NCBI GenBank assembly: GCA_024233215.1
Contig: JACKPW010000006.1
Location: 283,421-347,420, forward strand
Length of the DNA stretch: 64,000 nt
From: Verrucomicrobiales bacterium
Lineage (GTDB): Bacteria > Verrucomicrobiota > Verrucomicrobiia > Limisphaerales > J093
Reading direction: 5' to 3'
Part shown: piece after piece, positions 1 through 9,538 of the stretch
Layout: every line of letters begins with the position of its first letter
Numbering within the stretch: the first letter of the stretch is position 1
Notes under the pieces: generated by a model
Database searches by the model: none
What the model was told of the DNA's origin: nothing
What the model saw: only the letters and a program-made list of their open reading frames with translations
Program-made: the position numbers and the translations under genes

Positions 1-657
1 TCAGTCTTCGCCCTCGGCCTCGTCCTTCTTGCGGGCGATGACTTCGGGTTCGGCGGATTCCCCGCCTTCGGTGGGCGCTTCGGTCGTCTCCGATTCAGTC
101 TTGGGCGCAGCGACCAGAATGACCGTCACCTCGGCGTCATCGAGCACCTCGATGCCTTCGGGCAGTTTCAGGTCGGCCACGGTGATGGAGTCCCCGACCT
201 GGAGGCCGCTGACGTCGATCTCGAGCACCTCCGGCAGGGAACGCGGCAACGCGCGCACCTCAAGGTCGTGCCGGATGCGCTCGAGCACGCCGCCGGATTT
301 CACTCCGGGGGCCTCACCGACAGTTTCCACGGGCACCACGACCACCACGGGTTCGTTGGCATCCACCGCCTGGAAATCCACGTGGATCACCGCCCGGCTC
401 AACGGGTGGTGCTGAACCGCCTTGATCAGGGCGAGGTGGGGCTCGGCATCGCCGTCCACCGTCAGGTCGATCAGGGCGACCTCCGAAGCGGAGTGATGCA
501 ACACCCCCCCCAGTTCACGTTCCCCGACCTCAAGGCTTCGGGCCTCTACCTTGTGCCCGTACATGACCGCGGGCACGCGTCCCTGCGAGCGCCGATGTTT
601 GACCTGGTTGCGCCCCAGCGCAGTTCTGGGATACGCCGTCAGTGGTACCGCTTTCAT
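1..657 (-). CDS. rplY: 50S ribosomal protein L25/Ctc, long form
   Basis: Binds 5S rRNA in the large ribosomal subunit. The 218-residue protein has the two-part layout of the long L25/TL5/Ctc type: an N-terminal 5S-rRNA-binding beta-barrel with GRVPAVMYG near residues 26-34, then a C-terminal beta domain with the segment GVKSGGVLERIRHDLEV, and an acidic Glu/Asp-rich tail ending at the first base of the window. It lies 33 bp downstream of prs on the same strand. This prs-rplY(ctc) order is known from many bacteria (prs-ctc-pth in Bacillus), so pth may follow outside the window. The ATG at 657 is a natural start; the reading frame is intact. Confidence 0.95.
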   Translation of the reverse strand: MKAVPLTAYPRTALGRNQVKHRRSQGRVPAVMYGHKVEARSLEVGERELGGVLHHSASEVALIDLTVDGDAEPHLALIKAVQHHPLSRAVIHVDFQAVDANEPVVVVVPVETVGEAPGVKSGGVLERIRHDLEVRALPRSLPEVLEIDVSGLQVGDSITVADLKLPEGIEVLDDAEVTVILVAAPKTESETTEAPTEGGESAEPEVIARKKDEAEGED

Positions 658-690
658 CTGGTTTCCAATCCAAAAGGGGCGACACGCACC

Positions 691-1641
691 TCAAATGGCA
701 CGACCGCCCCGAAACTCGAACAGCGAGGTCACCGAAGAATTCAGGTGAATCCGGCGGATTGCCTCGCCCAGCAACGTCGCCACGCTCAGCGTGGTGATGT
801 TAACCCCGTCGATGACGGGGCGGAGGACTGTATCAGTGGTGATTAGTTCGTCAATAGTAGAATGTCGGAGGCGGTCGATTCCCAAATCATTGAGCACGGC
901 ATGGGACACACAGGCCCGGACACTCAGGGCCCCGCGCTTCTTCAGGAGGGTTGCCGCCGAGGTCAGGGTGCCGGCCGTCTCGGTCAGATCGTCCACCATG
1001 AGGATGTTCTTGCCCTCCACATCGCCGATCACGTTCATCGCCTCCACTTCTGTCGCGCTCTTGCGGCTCTTGGCCACAATCGCCAGTCCCGACTCGAGGA
1101 TCTGCGAATACGCATGGGCCATCTTCAGGCCCCCGACGTCCGGGCTCACCACCACGAGGTCGGGAATCTTCTCGTGCTTCAGGTAATCATAGATCACCGG
1201 CGCGGCGTAGAGGTGATCCACCGGGATGTCGAAGAAGCCCTGGATCTGTTGGGCGTGCAGGTCCATGGTCAGGATCCGGTGCGCCCCCGCGGCAACAATC
1301 AGGTTGGCCACGAGCTTGGCGGTGATGGGCACGCGGGGCTGGTCCTTGCGATCCTGCCGGGCATAGCCGTAAAAGGGCAGCACCGCCGTGATCCGCTTGG
1401 CGCTGGCGCGGCGGAGCGCGTCCATCATGATGAACAGCTCCATCAGGTGCTGGTTGCTGGGCGGGCTGGAGGACTGGATGATGAAGGTGTCCTGGCCCCG
1501 GACGTTCTCGTCGATCTTCACGAACGTTTCCCCGTCCGGGAACGAGGTGACCGTGCACTTGCCCAGTTCGATCCCGATGGCCTCGCAGATCCTGCTGGCC
1601 AGCGGCTTGTTGGAATTGCCACTGAATATCTTCACATGCAC
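691..1641 (-). CDS. prs: Ribose-phosphate pyrophosphokinase (PRPP synthase)
   Basis: Makes PRPP from ribose 5-phosphate and ATP for nucleotide, His and Trp synthesis. The frame stays open 41 codons upstream, but homology to the family (KIFSGNSNKPLA, SFPDGETFVKI) begins at the GTG at 1641, or the second GTG at 1635. That gives 316 residues, the usual length. Visible signatures are the ATP-loop region FYGYARQDRKDQPR, the LTMDLHAQQIQGFFDIP stretch and the PRPP-binding loop VDDLTETAGT, which has Glu where many homologues have Asp. No strong Shine-Dalgarno sequence precedes the start. It is probably co-transcribed with rplY. Confidence 0.95.
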   Translation of the reverse strand: MHVKIFSGNSNKPLASRICEAIGIELGKCTVTSFPDGETFVKIDENVRGQDTFIIQSSSPPSNQHLMELFIMMDALRRASAKRITAVLPFYGYARQDRKDQPRVPITAKLVANLIVAAGAHRILTMDLHAQQIQGFFDIPVDHLYAAPVIYDYLKHEKIPDLVVVSPDVGGLKMAHAYSQILESGLAIVAKSRKSATEVEAMNVIGDVEGKNILMVDDLTETAGTLTSAATLLKKRGALSVRACVSHAVLNDLGIDRLRHSTIDELITTDTVLRPVIDGVNITTLSVATLLGEAIRRIHLNSSVTSLFEFRGGRAI

Positions 1642-1797
1642 CTGTTTGAGTTGGCTGCCCGCGAAATGCTCCTGCCGCCCGAGGAGACCCGGACCGGTTG
1701 TGCGCGCGACGTTAGCAACCCGCGTCTTCCAGACAAGCGGAATCTCCCAGAATCGCCGTGACACTCCCAGGACGACTTTCTAGGGTGCGAGAATGCT

Positions 1798-2484
1798 GTG
1801 CGCAACAATCGTTTGGCCGGGAGCGTGGTCGCCGCCGGGGCGGTCCGGGGGGGGGATTGGCGCCATCCGGAAGCCAGGTTTGAGGCCCGTTGGGGCCCGA
1901 TGCTCACGGTCATGACGCCGGGGACCCCAGGATGGCGACGCCGGGCGCTGGAATCTGCCGGCCTTTATGGACTGGCCTGCCGTTGGCGGACGGCCTGGCA
2001 TCAGTTGCCACTCCGGTCCGTCAATTTCCTGTTCCAGCGGGTGATCGGCCTGAATCGCGGATGTCCGTGGCCGGTGAACTTCACCTCGGTGGTCACTTCC
2101 GCGGAGAATATCCGGATTCATCCCACCGTGCGGGCCAGCTTCGCCATCAGCGGCGGATGTTACATCCAGGGATTGAATGGAATTGAGATCGGTGCCCACA
2201 CCCTCTTCGCCCCCGGGGTGAAGATCATCTCCGCCAACCACGATCTGGGAAACTACGATACGTGGGTGGCGTCCGGCCCGATCAGGATCGGGGGCGGATG
2301 CTGGATCGGGGCGAATGCCGTGATCCTGCCCGGCGTCGAGCTCGGGGACGGGGTTGTGGTGGGGGCTGGGGCCGTCGTGACTCGGTCCTTCGAACCCGGC
2401 GCCATCATCGGGGGGTCCCGGCCCGGAAGATTGGGGTCCCCGCTCGGGTCGCCGGGCCAACCGCGGGATGCTGCTGACAAATGA
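1798..2484 (+). CDS. Hexapeptide-repeat acyltransferase (WcaF/serine acetyltransferase-like)
   Basis: A left-handed beta-helix acyltransferase, probably O-acetylating a sugar of a surface polysaccharide. The C-terminal half shows hexapeptide turns (IEIGAHTLFAPGVKI, IRIGGGCWIGANAVILPGVELGDGVVVGAGAVV) and the catalytic-type His in SANHDLGNYD. The GTG at 1798 gives 228 residues. An in-frame ATG at 1900 gives 194 residues and may be the true start, because the first 34 residues are Gly/Arg-rich and family-atypical. Its stop overlaps the next start (ATGA at 2481-2484), implying translational coupling with the flippase. The acceptor sugar cannot be told from the sequence. Confidence 0.85.
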   Translation: MRNNRLAGSVVAAGAVRGGDWRHPEARFEARWGPMLTVMTPGTPGWRRRALESAGLYGLACRWRTAWHQLPLRSVNFLFQRVIGLNRGCPWPVNFTSVVTSAENIRIHPTVRASFAISGGCYIQGLNGIEIGAHTLFAPGVKIISANHDLGNYDTWVASGPIRIGGGCWIGANAVILPGVELGDGVVVGAGAVVTRSFEPGAIIGGSRPGRLGSPLGSPGQPRDAADK

Positions 2485-3797
2485 GGGGTTACGCAACGCG
2501 TTGGTGGGGTGGGATTCGCGAACGGCTGGCCGCCTCGCCCATGCTGGGGGGCATTTTGAAACTGGCGGGGGGGACCGGTCTGGCGCAGGCCATTGCGGTG
2601 GGGATCTCGCCGGTGCTCAGCCGGCTGTACACCCGGGCCGATTTCGGGGTCTACACCCTGATGTTGTCGACTTCGGGGCTGCTGACCTTTCTCGCCACCC
2701 TGCGTTACGAGCTTGCAGTCCCACTCCCCGCCGCCGCTTCCGAGGCCCGGCGTCTGGTCTTCATCGCCGCGGGAATCGGAGGGGTGTCTGTGGCGGCATT
2801 GACGGTGCTTTGCCAGATATGGGGACCGTGGTTCTTCACCTGCGTCCATCTCTCGGGGGCCACCGCGTTCTGGTGGGTGATCCCCGTGGCGGTGGCCACC
2901 CAGGCGGCCTACCAGGTCGGCTACTTCTGGGCGCTGCGAACCAAGGCCTATCGGGTCCTGGCGGTCACCCGCATCTGGCAGTCGCTTTCCAGCGCCGCCA
3001 CTTACCTGCTTCTGGGATGGCTGGTGGACGGCCCGCTGGGATTGCTGGTGGGACTGCTGCTGGCTCAGGGGGCGGGGGTACTCCAACTCTACCGGCACTT
3101 CCGGGCCACGTCCGGAGAGCCGGCGGAGGCGGCGAGGGGCGGCCTGGCGCAAACGGCGCGGGAACACGCACGGTTCTCGGTGTTTGGCTCCCTGGCGGGG
3201 TTCCTGAACGCATCCGGCATCCTGCTGCCGGCCCTGCTGGTGGGGGGACTTTACGGAACGGCTGCCGCGGGGGACCTGGGACTCGCCGTGCGAATGGTAA
3301 GCCTTCCCATGCAACTGATCGGGACCGCCGTGGCCCAGGTGTTCCTGGCGGAGGCGGCTCAACTGATTCGCGAGGATCCCTCACGGCTGCAGGGTCTGTT
3401 CTTCCGGTTGACCCGGCGGCTGTCGAAATTCGGAGTCGCGATTGCCGCGGGCGGAGCGATCAGTCCCTGGGTGTTCCCCTGGGTGTTTGGTGAGAACTGG
3501 CATGTAGCCGGCCACGTGGCGGCCTGGGTGTCTCTGTCCGCAGCCGCCCAGATCGTGGTGTCCCCCCTCTCGAACATCGCCATCCTCATGAAGCGCCAGG
3601 ACGTGCAACTGTTGCTTGACGGGTTGCGGGCCGTCGCGGTGGTGGTGTCGCTCTGGCTGCCCTGGCGACTGGGCGCGGACTTTCTGACGGCGACCGCGAT
3701 CTTTTCCCTCGCCATGCTGGTGCTGTACGGGCTCTATTTTGCCGTCTACGTGACACTGGCCCGTCAGTTGGCAGCAACGCGCCGGGAACCTGTCTGA
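2481..3797 (+). CDS. Oligosaccharide flippase (Wzx/MATE-like polysaccharide exporter)
   Basis: An integral membrane protein of 438 residues with about 12 hydrophobic segments, matching the polysaccharide biosynthesis/flippase family that moves lipid-linked oligosaccharide across the inner membrane. The N terminus has the family pattern LKLAGGTGLAQAIAVGISPVLSRLYTR..FGVYTL. The start overlaps the acyltransferase stop by 4 nt. Its position among an acyltransferase, glycosyltransferases and an O-antigen-ligase-like gene supports a role in surface polysaccharide assembly. The reading frame is intact, unlike the next two genes. Confidence 0.9.
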   Translation: MRGYATRWWGGIRERLAASPMLGGILKLAGGTGLAQAIAVGISPVLSRLYTRADFGVYTLMLSTSGLLTFLATLRYELAVPLPAAASEARRLVFIAAGIGGVSVAALTVLCQIWGPWFFTCVHLSGATAFWWVIPVAVATQAAYQVGYFWALRTKAYRVLAVTRIWQSLSSAATYLLLGWLVDGPLGLLVGLLLAQGAGVLQLYRHFRATSGEPAEAARGGLAQTAREHARFSVFGSLAGFLNASGILLPALLVGGLYGTAAAGDLGLAVRMVSLPMQLIGTAVAQVFLAEAAQLIREDPSRLQGLFFRLTRRLSKFGVAIAAGGAISPWVFPWVFGENWHVAGHVAAWVSLSAAAQIVVSPLSNIAILMKRQDVQLLLDGLRAVAVVVSLWLPWRLGADFLTATAIFSLAMLVLYGLYFAVYVTLARQLAATRREPV

Positions 3798-3957
3798 GGA
3801 GCCGCCTGAGAGAATCGCCGCGAGGTTCTGAAGTTCCACCTTCAGACGGTTCAAGTGCCGGGCCGCCTGAGAGCCTGGCACTCAACCGGCTTGGCAGACC
3901 GGCTTCGGAGGTAGCGGCGGTTCCCTGAATGACGGGAGTCAGGATTTCGTTCTTCGC

Positions 3958-5154
3958 ATGCGCATTCTGATCATAGCCTGGTTCTTCCCTCCCTGGAATG
4001 AGCCCGCAAGCAACCGGCCCGACAGCTGGGCGCGGCATTTTGCGGCGCAGGGACATCCCACCACCGTGCTCACGGCCCGGAAGGATCCCCGGCTGCAACG
4101 GGACCTGTCCACCCCCTCACACCGCAGTCCGGGCTCACCGTTGTGGAAACGCCTCTGCGCCTGATGCGCACCCCCGTGGCCAAGGGGGCCTCCTGGGCGG
4201 CCGGAAGCATCCCTCAGGCGCGCCGACTCGCGCGGCAGAGCGACGTCATCATCAGCACGTTCGGCCCCTGGTACATGCACGTCCTGGGTTGGTTCGCCAA
4301 GCGGGCGAATCCCGGGGCCTTCTGGTGTGCGGACTACCGGGATCTGTGGCATGCGCGTGACTTTTTCATGCAGGGACGCCCCTGGAGGCAGGCCTTCATG
4401 CGTCGCCTGGAGCAGTTCATCGTGCGTCCTGCGAACCTGGCGGTCTCCGTATCACCCCCTTTGGTCGCCAGCCTGGCCCAGACCCATCCGCACATCCCCG
4501 GCGTGACCATCTACAACGGCTTCCCCCTTTCCGAACACATGCCTCGCCGGCCGCCGGAAGTGATGCGGCAACGCGCGGTTGCGGGGGTGCCCTTCGACAT
4601 CGTCTACACCGGCACGATCTATGAGGGGGGCTACAACGACCCGGAGCCGCTCTTGCGGGTGCTGGCCCGGAATCGCTGGAACCGGCCGGTCCGGCTTCAT
4701 TTCTACGGACAGAGTGCGGCTTCCCCGCTCCTCCGTTCCCTGCGCGACCGCTACGGGCTGCAGGAATCCGTGGTGCTGCCCGATCAGCCGTTGAGCCGGG
4801 GGACGCGGTCCGGCGGCAGCGGGAGGCGGATCTGCTGCTGCACCTCGGGTGGACCAACCGGGGATCGACGGGATTCTCAGCGCCAAGATCTTCGAGTACT
4901 GGCCTCGGGGTCGCCCGTGCTCAGCGTGGGGGCGGAGCCGGACACCGCCGTGGGACGGCTCCTGCAGGAGACCGGGGCCGGAATCTGCGTGGGGCGGAAC
5001 GAGTCCGTCATCGAAAGCCACTTGGAGCGGTATGTGAACGAGGGGATTGCACCGGGTGGTTTGCGCCGCGGACTGACCGCATTCTGGCCTATACCCGGGA
5101 GCGGCAGGCGGCGCGGTTGCTGAGTTGCTGCAGGAGCATGCCGGGCATGATTGA
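3958..5154 (+). pseudogene. Glycosyltransferase family 4-like gene with six apparent single-base deletions
   Basis: The N terminus (RILIIAWFFPPWNEPASNR) and internal pieces (DIVYTGTIYEGG, LSAKIFEYW, ASGSPVLSVG) are typical of GT4-type glycosyltransferases, but they fall in different frames. Reading continuity is restored by adding one base at six places: the C-run at 4112-4116, the G-run at 4798-4802, and near 4873, 4908, 5077 and 5118. All are missing G or C. The repaired gene would be 1203 nt (400 residues), a normal family length, ending at the TGA at 5152-5154. This could be a decaying gene, but uniform loss of a G/C base also fits sequencing or assembly error. The sugar specificity is unknown. 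Confidence 0.65.
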
Positions 5155-5292
5155 GGCATCGCCTTGATGCCGTTTTTCCCGTTGACCCTCCCGGCGGGCC
5201 TGTGCGTTCCTGTGCGCCGTCCCAGTCCGGGCGGTTGGGGTGGAAGACAGAGTTTCGGAAAGGGACCGGGGCGACACGGCGTTTCGATCGGT

Positions 5293-6839
5293 ATGAGTGC
5301 ATCAGCAGTAGAAGTCAGGCTGCAGTTCCAGTTGTTGTTCTGGTGCGGCGTGATTGCCGTGGCGATGTTGGTCTCGGGCATGCTGCTCGCGGCGAACGTC
5401 TACATGATCGTGTTCCTGTTGGGAGCGTTCGGCTGGCTGATTACGCTGCCATACCATGCCTGGCTGTCGGTGATTGTCGCCACGGTCATGTTCCGGGCGG
5501 CATTCATTGTGCCCTTCATGCCCGGACGTCCGCATTTATGGGAGGTTGGGGTGTTGCTGGCGTGGACCGGCGTACCCCTGACGATCCTGCTGCGCAAGGG
5601 GTGCCGCGATGCCGGCACGGTCTATCGGGACAACCGCTGGGTGTTCATCGGGACGATGCTGTACTGCCTGGTGCTGGTCGTCACCATGTTGGCGCGGGGC
5701 TTTGGCCTGCATGTGCTGGGTTCGGAGGAAGCCGGGGGCGGGCCTACCTGCAGCAGATCCTTTGCGGCATGCTGCCGATCCTGTTCCTGCTGCTGCCCCT
5801 GGACCGGAAGCAGTTCTTCTGGCTGGTGGTGCTGCAGTTGCTGTTGACCGCCACGTTCCTGGTTTCGGATTTCGCCCTGTCCGCGGTCCCGGGCGGCATG
5901 AATCCCCTGCTCTACTTCTTCGAACTCTCGACGGACGCCATGAACTTCGAGCAGAACGCCATGAGCTTCGGCATCGTGCGCCACCAGTCGCTCGGCTGGT
6001 TCTTTACCTCCGTGTTGTATCTGCTCTTCGTCCTGTTCCACTCACGGGAATTCACCGGCAAGAAGGCCTGGTGGCTGATTCCGACGGCCGTGGGGGCGTA
6101 CTCCATCAGCCTGTTGAGTGGCAGTCGGACCACGGCCGGGCTTCCGGTGCTTATTCTCATGGGGGTCCTTTGGGCCCAGCGCTTCTTTGACGCGCGCAAG
6201 CTCATCATCAGCGCCATGGCGGGGGTGTTCCTGCTGCTGCTGGCTTATGGCACGGCGCGGCAGGCCCCGATGTCCGTGCAACGCGCGCTCTGCATTCTCC
6301 CCGGAATCGATGTCTCCCCGCAGGCAGCGGCCGATGCCGAGACCACCCTCACGATGCGCCGGATGTTGCGGCGAATCGGCACCGAGATGATTTCGGATTA
6401 CCTCTGGCTCGGCCGCGGTTTCGGGGTGACCCTGACCAGGGTGCAAACCAGCCGGTTTGACTGGGCGCTGGAGCAGCACTTGCAGACGGGCACGTTCTAC
6501 AACGGCGCCATCGGCTTGTTGGTCAACACGGGAGTGCTGGGCTTTGTCTCGGTGATGCTCCTGTTCTACGGCGGCACGCGGATGGCCTGGCGGGTGGTCC
6601 GGCACGTGTGGGATCACGGGGCCGAGGATCCCGCGGTCCGCGCGGCGCTGCTGGTGGCCTTCACTTGGATCGTCGAAGTGGTCTTCTTCCTGGGATTCCA
6701 CGGCGATTCCCAGCAGACCCTGCGCCGTTTCGGCATGCTCATCGGGATGCTGATTGCCGCGGACCGCCTGATCCGCACCTCCGCGCTTGAGGAGACGGAG
6801 GCCGGGGACGAGGTTGCGGCATTGCCGGAGACCACATGA
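5293..6839 (+). CDS. O-antigen ligase/polymerase-like membrane protein, one apparent frameshift
   Basis: A multi-pass membrane protein of the O-antigen ligase (WaaL/Wzy) type, which joins or polymerises glycan on the periplasmic side. The ATG at 5293 begins MSASAVEVRLQFQ followed by hydrophobic helices. The frame breaks at the G5 run near 5738-5742; adding one G joins it to the downstream frame (AYLQQILCGMLPILFLLLPL) and gives 515 residues. The region WLGRGFGVTLTR...HNGxL-like (LQTGTFYNGAIGLLVNTGVLG) is the usual conserved loop of this family. The stop overlaps the next start by ATGA at 6836. The break resembles those in the preceding gene and may be a sequencing error. Confidence 0.75.
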
Positions 6840-7954
6840 GGGTCCTGCATCTGCTGGGAGCGACCGAGGACAACGGCGGCATTCTGACGGTCCTTCGCAG
6901 CCTGCAGTCGGTATCGGCGGCCGCGGAACTGCGGCACGAGGTGCTGGTTCACCAGGAGTATCAGGAGACCCGACGACCGGCTTTGGAGTACTGGCGCAGC
7001 CGTCGACTGCGGGACGAATCGCCCAATCATCTGGACCACCTCGTGCGCGCCCTCCCCGCGCTGTGGGAACTCCGGGGAATGGTGCGGCGGCATCCGGTTG
7101 AGATCATCCATGCCCATACGCGGGGTGCGCTGCCCGTGGCGATCGGGATCGCGTCACTGTGGCGGCGGCCGGTTGTCTTCACCAATCACACCTATCCCCG
7201 CCGTCGGGGAATGTACCGCTGGGCCGCGAAGCAGCCCCGGCTGCGATTCGTGGTGCTGACCCCGAACATGGCGCGCCACCTCGGACTCTCCCCGGAGGCG
7301 GATGGGGTCCACGTGATTCCGGCCTGTTGTGCCGATCATTTCTTCGAGGTTCCGGTCGTGGAGCGACGTCCCGTGGGGCCGGGCGACCGCATCCGCCTGG
7401 TGGGGCTGGGGAACATTGTGCGTTGGAAGAACTGGCATCTGCTCCTGCGTGCGCTTTCCCGGTTGCCGGTGGAGACCCGTCGCCGCTTCACCTTTGACCA
7501 TTGGGGGCCGGTCCCCCGGGATCCTGACTGCGAACTGTATCGTCATGAACTCGAGGATCTGGCCCGGGCTGCAGCGCCGGCCGGCATCCGTTTTCGTGGA
7601 GTCACACTTCAGGTGGAGGACTCGCTTCGGGAGGCGGACTGGTTCGTGCTTCCCTCGACCAACGAACCCTGTTCCGTGGCGTTGGCGGAGTCGCTTGCGT
7701 TGGGAATCCCGGCCATCGCTTCGGCCAGTGGCGGGAATGTCGACATCCTGAAGCCAGGCCGCACGGGACTGCTGTTTACCAGCGAGGATCCGGCGGATCT
7801 GGCCCGGTGCCTCCGTCAGTTGGCGGACCACGAGATTCAACCCGCCGGCCCCGGTGAGGTGCGGGATTCGGTGCGGTATCGCAGTGCCTCAGCGGTTTCC
7901 GCCCGCTACTTGGAACTCTATCGGGAATGCCTCAGCCCCCCGCCGGTCGCGTAG
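6836..7954 (+). CDS. Glycosyltransferase family 4
   Basis: A 372-residue GT-B fold glycosyltransferase that probably adds a sugar during polysaccharide assembly at the cytoplasmic membrane. The N terminus MRVLHLLGATEDNGGILTVL has the donor-side glycine loop, PVEIIHAHTRGALPVAI is the family His region, and the C-terminal half has the acceptor/nucleotide-site pattern STNEPCSVALAESLALGIPAIASASGGNVDILKPGRTGLLF with the EPxxxALAExLA E-x7-E motif. It is translationally coupled to the ligase-like gene (4-nt overlap) and ends the locus, facing the next gene tail to tail. Confidence 0.92.
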   Translation: MRVLHLLGATEDNGGILTVLRSLQSVSAAAELRHEVLVHQEYQETRRPALEYWRSRRLRDESPNHLDHLVRALPALWELRGMVRRHPVEIIHAHTRGALPVAIGIASLWRRPVVFTNHTYPRRRGMYRWAAKQPRLRFVVLTPNMARHLGLSPEADGVHVIPACCADHFFEVPVVERRPVGPGDRIRLVGLGNIVRWKNWHLLLRALSRLPVETRRRFTFDHWGPVPRDPDCELYRHELEDLARAAAPAGIRFRGVTLQVEDSLREADWFVLPSTNEPCSVALAESLALGIPAIASASGGNVDILKPGRTGLLFTSEDPADLARCLRQLADHEIQPAGPGEVRDSVRYRSASAVSARYLELYRECLSPPPVA

Positions 7955-7969
7955 CGGCAATGCGGGAGG

Positions 7970-9364
7970 TCAGGCCCCTTCCGTCACCGTCTCCCCCGGG
8001 GCGGGCTGCAGAACCTTCATCCGGGGATGCCGTTCACGAATGGCTGCGTCAAACCACTGCCGCGCGGCCGCATCGCCGTGCCCCAGCAGGACGGTTCCCG
8101 GGTTGACCTCCCCCACGAACTCCAGAAGTTCCTCGCGGTTGGCATGTGCCGTCAGGTCGAACGCCTCCAGTTCGCACTGGCGGGTCACCTCCCCGGCGGA
8201 GGCACTGAACAGAAAAGGTCTCCCCCGCCTGCTTGCCTTCAGCCGACCGCCCGGCGTGTCGGGGTCCACGTAACCCACCAGCAGGATGCCGTTGGCAGGA
8301 TCCGCCATCAGCGGAATCGCCAGGTCGTGCGCGGCAGTGTGCTCGGTCATCATCCCCGCCGTGAGGACAAAGAGCTGGCCCTGACGCAGCAGACCGGCGT
8401 CGGCCCGCCGGCGGCCCAGGACTTTCAAGTCCAGCGCCTCGTGCAGAAGGAGGGAGGTGTGACGTCGATTCGCCCGGTGTGATTCCAGGTCGTAGATTTC
8501 CGTGAACACCCGGCCCAACCCGCCGATATGCACCGGCATACGCGGCAGGGCGCCCTCGCGCATCCAAAGCGCCAGCATCGCCAGAATCTCCTGGGTCCGG
8601 CCCAGCGCGAACGTGGGGATCAGCACGCGACCACCGCGTGCCAGCACTCGCTGGATCGCACCCAACAACCGGGTCACCTCGGTTTCGCGGGTCTGACCGG
8701 GAACCGGGTCCCGTCCGCCACGGGTTGTTTCCAGGATCAGGACGTCCGCCTGGACGTCCTCGAAACGCGCCCCCCGCAGCAGGGTCTGGTCCTGGAATGA
8801 AACGTCGCCAGTATAGAAAAGCGTCTGGTCCCGACCGCGCACCATGATTCCCGCCGAACCCAGCGTGTGCCCCGCATCCCGGAATTCCAGCGTCGGGGAG
8901 GTCGTTCCCCGGCGCGACCTCGAGAAGCCCCCCCACTCAACCTCCCGTTCATAGCGGAAGCCCTGGTAGCGTTCCAGTTGTTCATCAAGCTCGGTATGGG
9001 TGTAGAGCGGATACTCGCGGACGCCCAGTTCCTCACGTTGGCGGGTCATGACATTCACCGAGTTGTGCAGGGCCCTTTCGACGAGGAAATAGGTCAGTTC
9101 CGTCATCAACACCTGCGCCTCGGGAAAGAGCCGCATCGCCACGGGCAGGGAACCCACGTGGTCATGGTGGCAATGACTGATGGCAATGGCATCGGCCTCC
9201 TCCCCCGCCACCCGCGAATACAGCGGCAGGGCCGCCCGGCCGTCGATCTTCGGATGAATGCCGGCGTCGAGGAGCAGTCGGTACCCGTCGATTTCCAGCC
9301 ACCAGGCGCTGGCTCCGATGTCGGCGTCCGGGTTGAGGTTCGTAATCCGCATGTCGCTGAGCAT
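7970..9364 (-). CDS. MBL-fold metallo-hydrolase with beta-CASP-like domain (RNase J/CPSF type)
   Basis: A 464-residue protein related to beta-CASP RNA-processing nucleases. Metal-binding motifs are in order: DAGIHPK, SHCHHDHVGSLP (HxHxDH), DAGHTLGS, FYTGDVSF, and the late His in LLGHGDAAARQW. The middle segment with ILETTRGGRDPVPGQTR and IPTFALGRTQEILAML matches the beta-CASP insert. The ATG at 9364 or 9352 is chosen because MRITNLNPDADIGASAWWLEI starts the MBL fold; upstream codons are unrelated. It is likely a cytoplasmic RNase or nuclease, though the substrate cannot be read from sequence. Confidence 0.85.
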   Translation of the reverse strand: MLSDMRITNLNPDADIGASAWWLEIDGYRLLLDAGIHPKIDGRAALPLYSRVAGEEADAIAISHCHHDHVGSLPVAMRLFPEAQVLMTELTYFLVERALHNSVNVMTRQREELGVREYPLYTHTELDEQLERYQGFRYEREVEWGGFSRSRRGTTSPTLEFRDAGHTLGSAGIMVRGRDQTLFYTGDVSFQDQTLLRGARFEDVQADVLILETTRGGRDPVPGQTRETEVTRLLGAIQRVLARGGRVLIPTFALGRTQEILAMLALWMREGALPRMPVHIGGLGRVFTEIYDLESHRANRRHTSLLLHEALDLKVLGRRRADAGLLRQGQLFVLTAGMMTEHTAAHDLAIPLMADPANGILLVGYVDPDTPGGRLKASRRGRPFLFSASAGEVTRQCELEAFDLTAHANREELLEFVGEVNPGTVLLGHGDAAARQWFDAAIRERHPRMKVLQPAPGETVTEGA

Positions 9365-9469
9365 AGCCGCGCAGACGCACGGTTCCAAGCCATCCCCCGC
9401 TTCACAGGCTCGTTCACCCGCCTGCCCCCCCTCTGGGTGAATCGCTGGCACCAAAGCCCGAGGCTGGCC

Positions 9470-9518
9470 TTGAACCGAACTTCAACTTGAACGTGAACCT
9501 GAACCTGAACTTGAACTC
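9470..9518. repeat. Degenerate hexamer repeat, GAACYT type
   Basis: About eight successive six-base units of the form TGAACY/TTGAAC run through this gap between two minus-strand genes, with few departures from the pattern. A related and longer array with the same base pattern in the same orientation lies at 13021-13120, so the two arrays bracket the tandem permease genes. No reading frame of interest uses it. Confidence 0.8.
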
Positions 9519-9538
9519 CCCCCTATGCCGCACCGGAT

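Noticed and set aside
1765..1785. Copy of the string ACGACTTTCTAG shared with the thrS leader end (15438-15449)
   Set aside because: A 12-base match between two places in 64 kb is expected by chance; the surrounding bases do not resemble a Thr-codon leader.
3801..3873. 12-bp direct repeat GCCGCCTGAGAG (3801-3812 and 3862-3873) as a recombination site
   Set aside because: A single short repeat in a 160-bp gap with no accompanying gene or symmetry is too weak.
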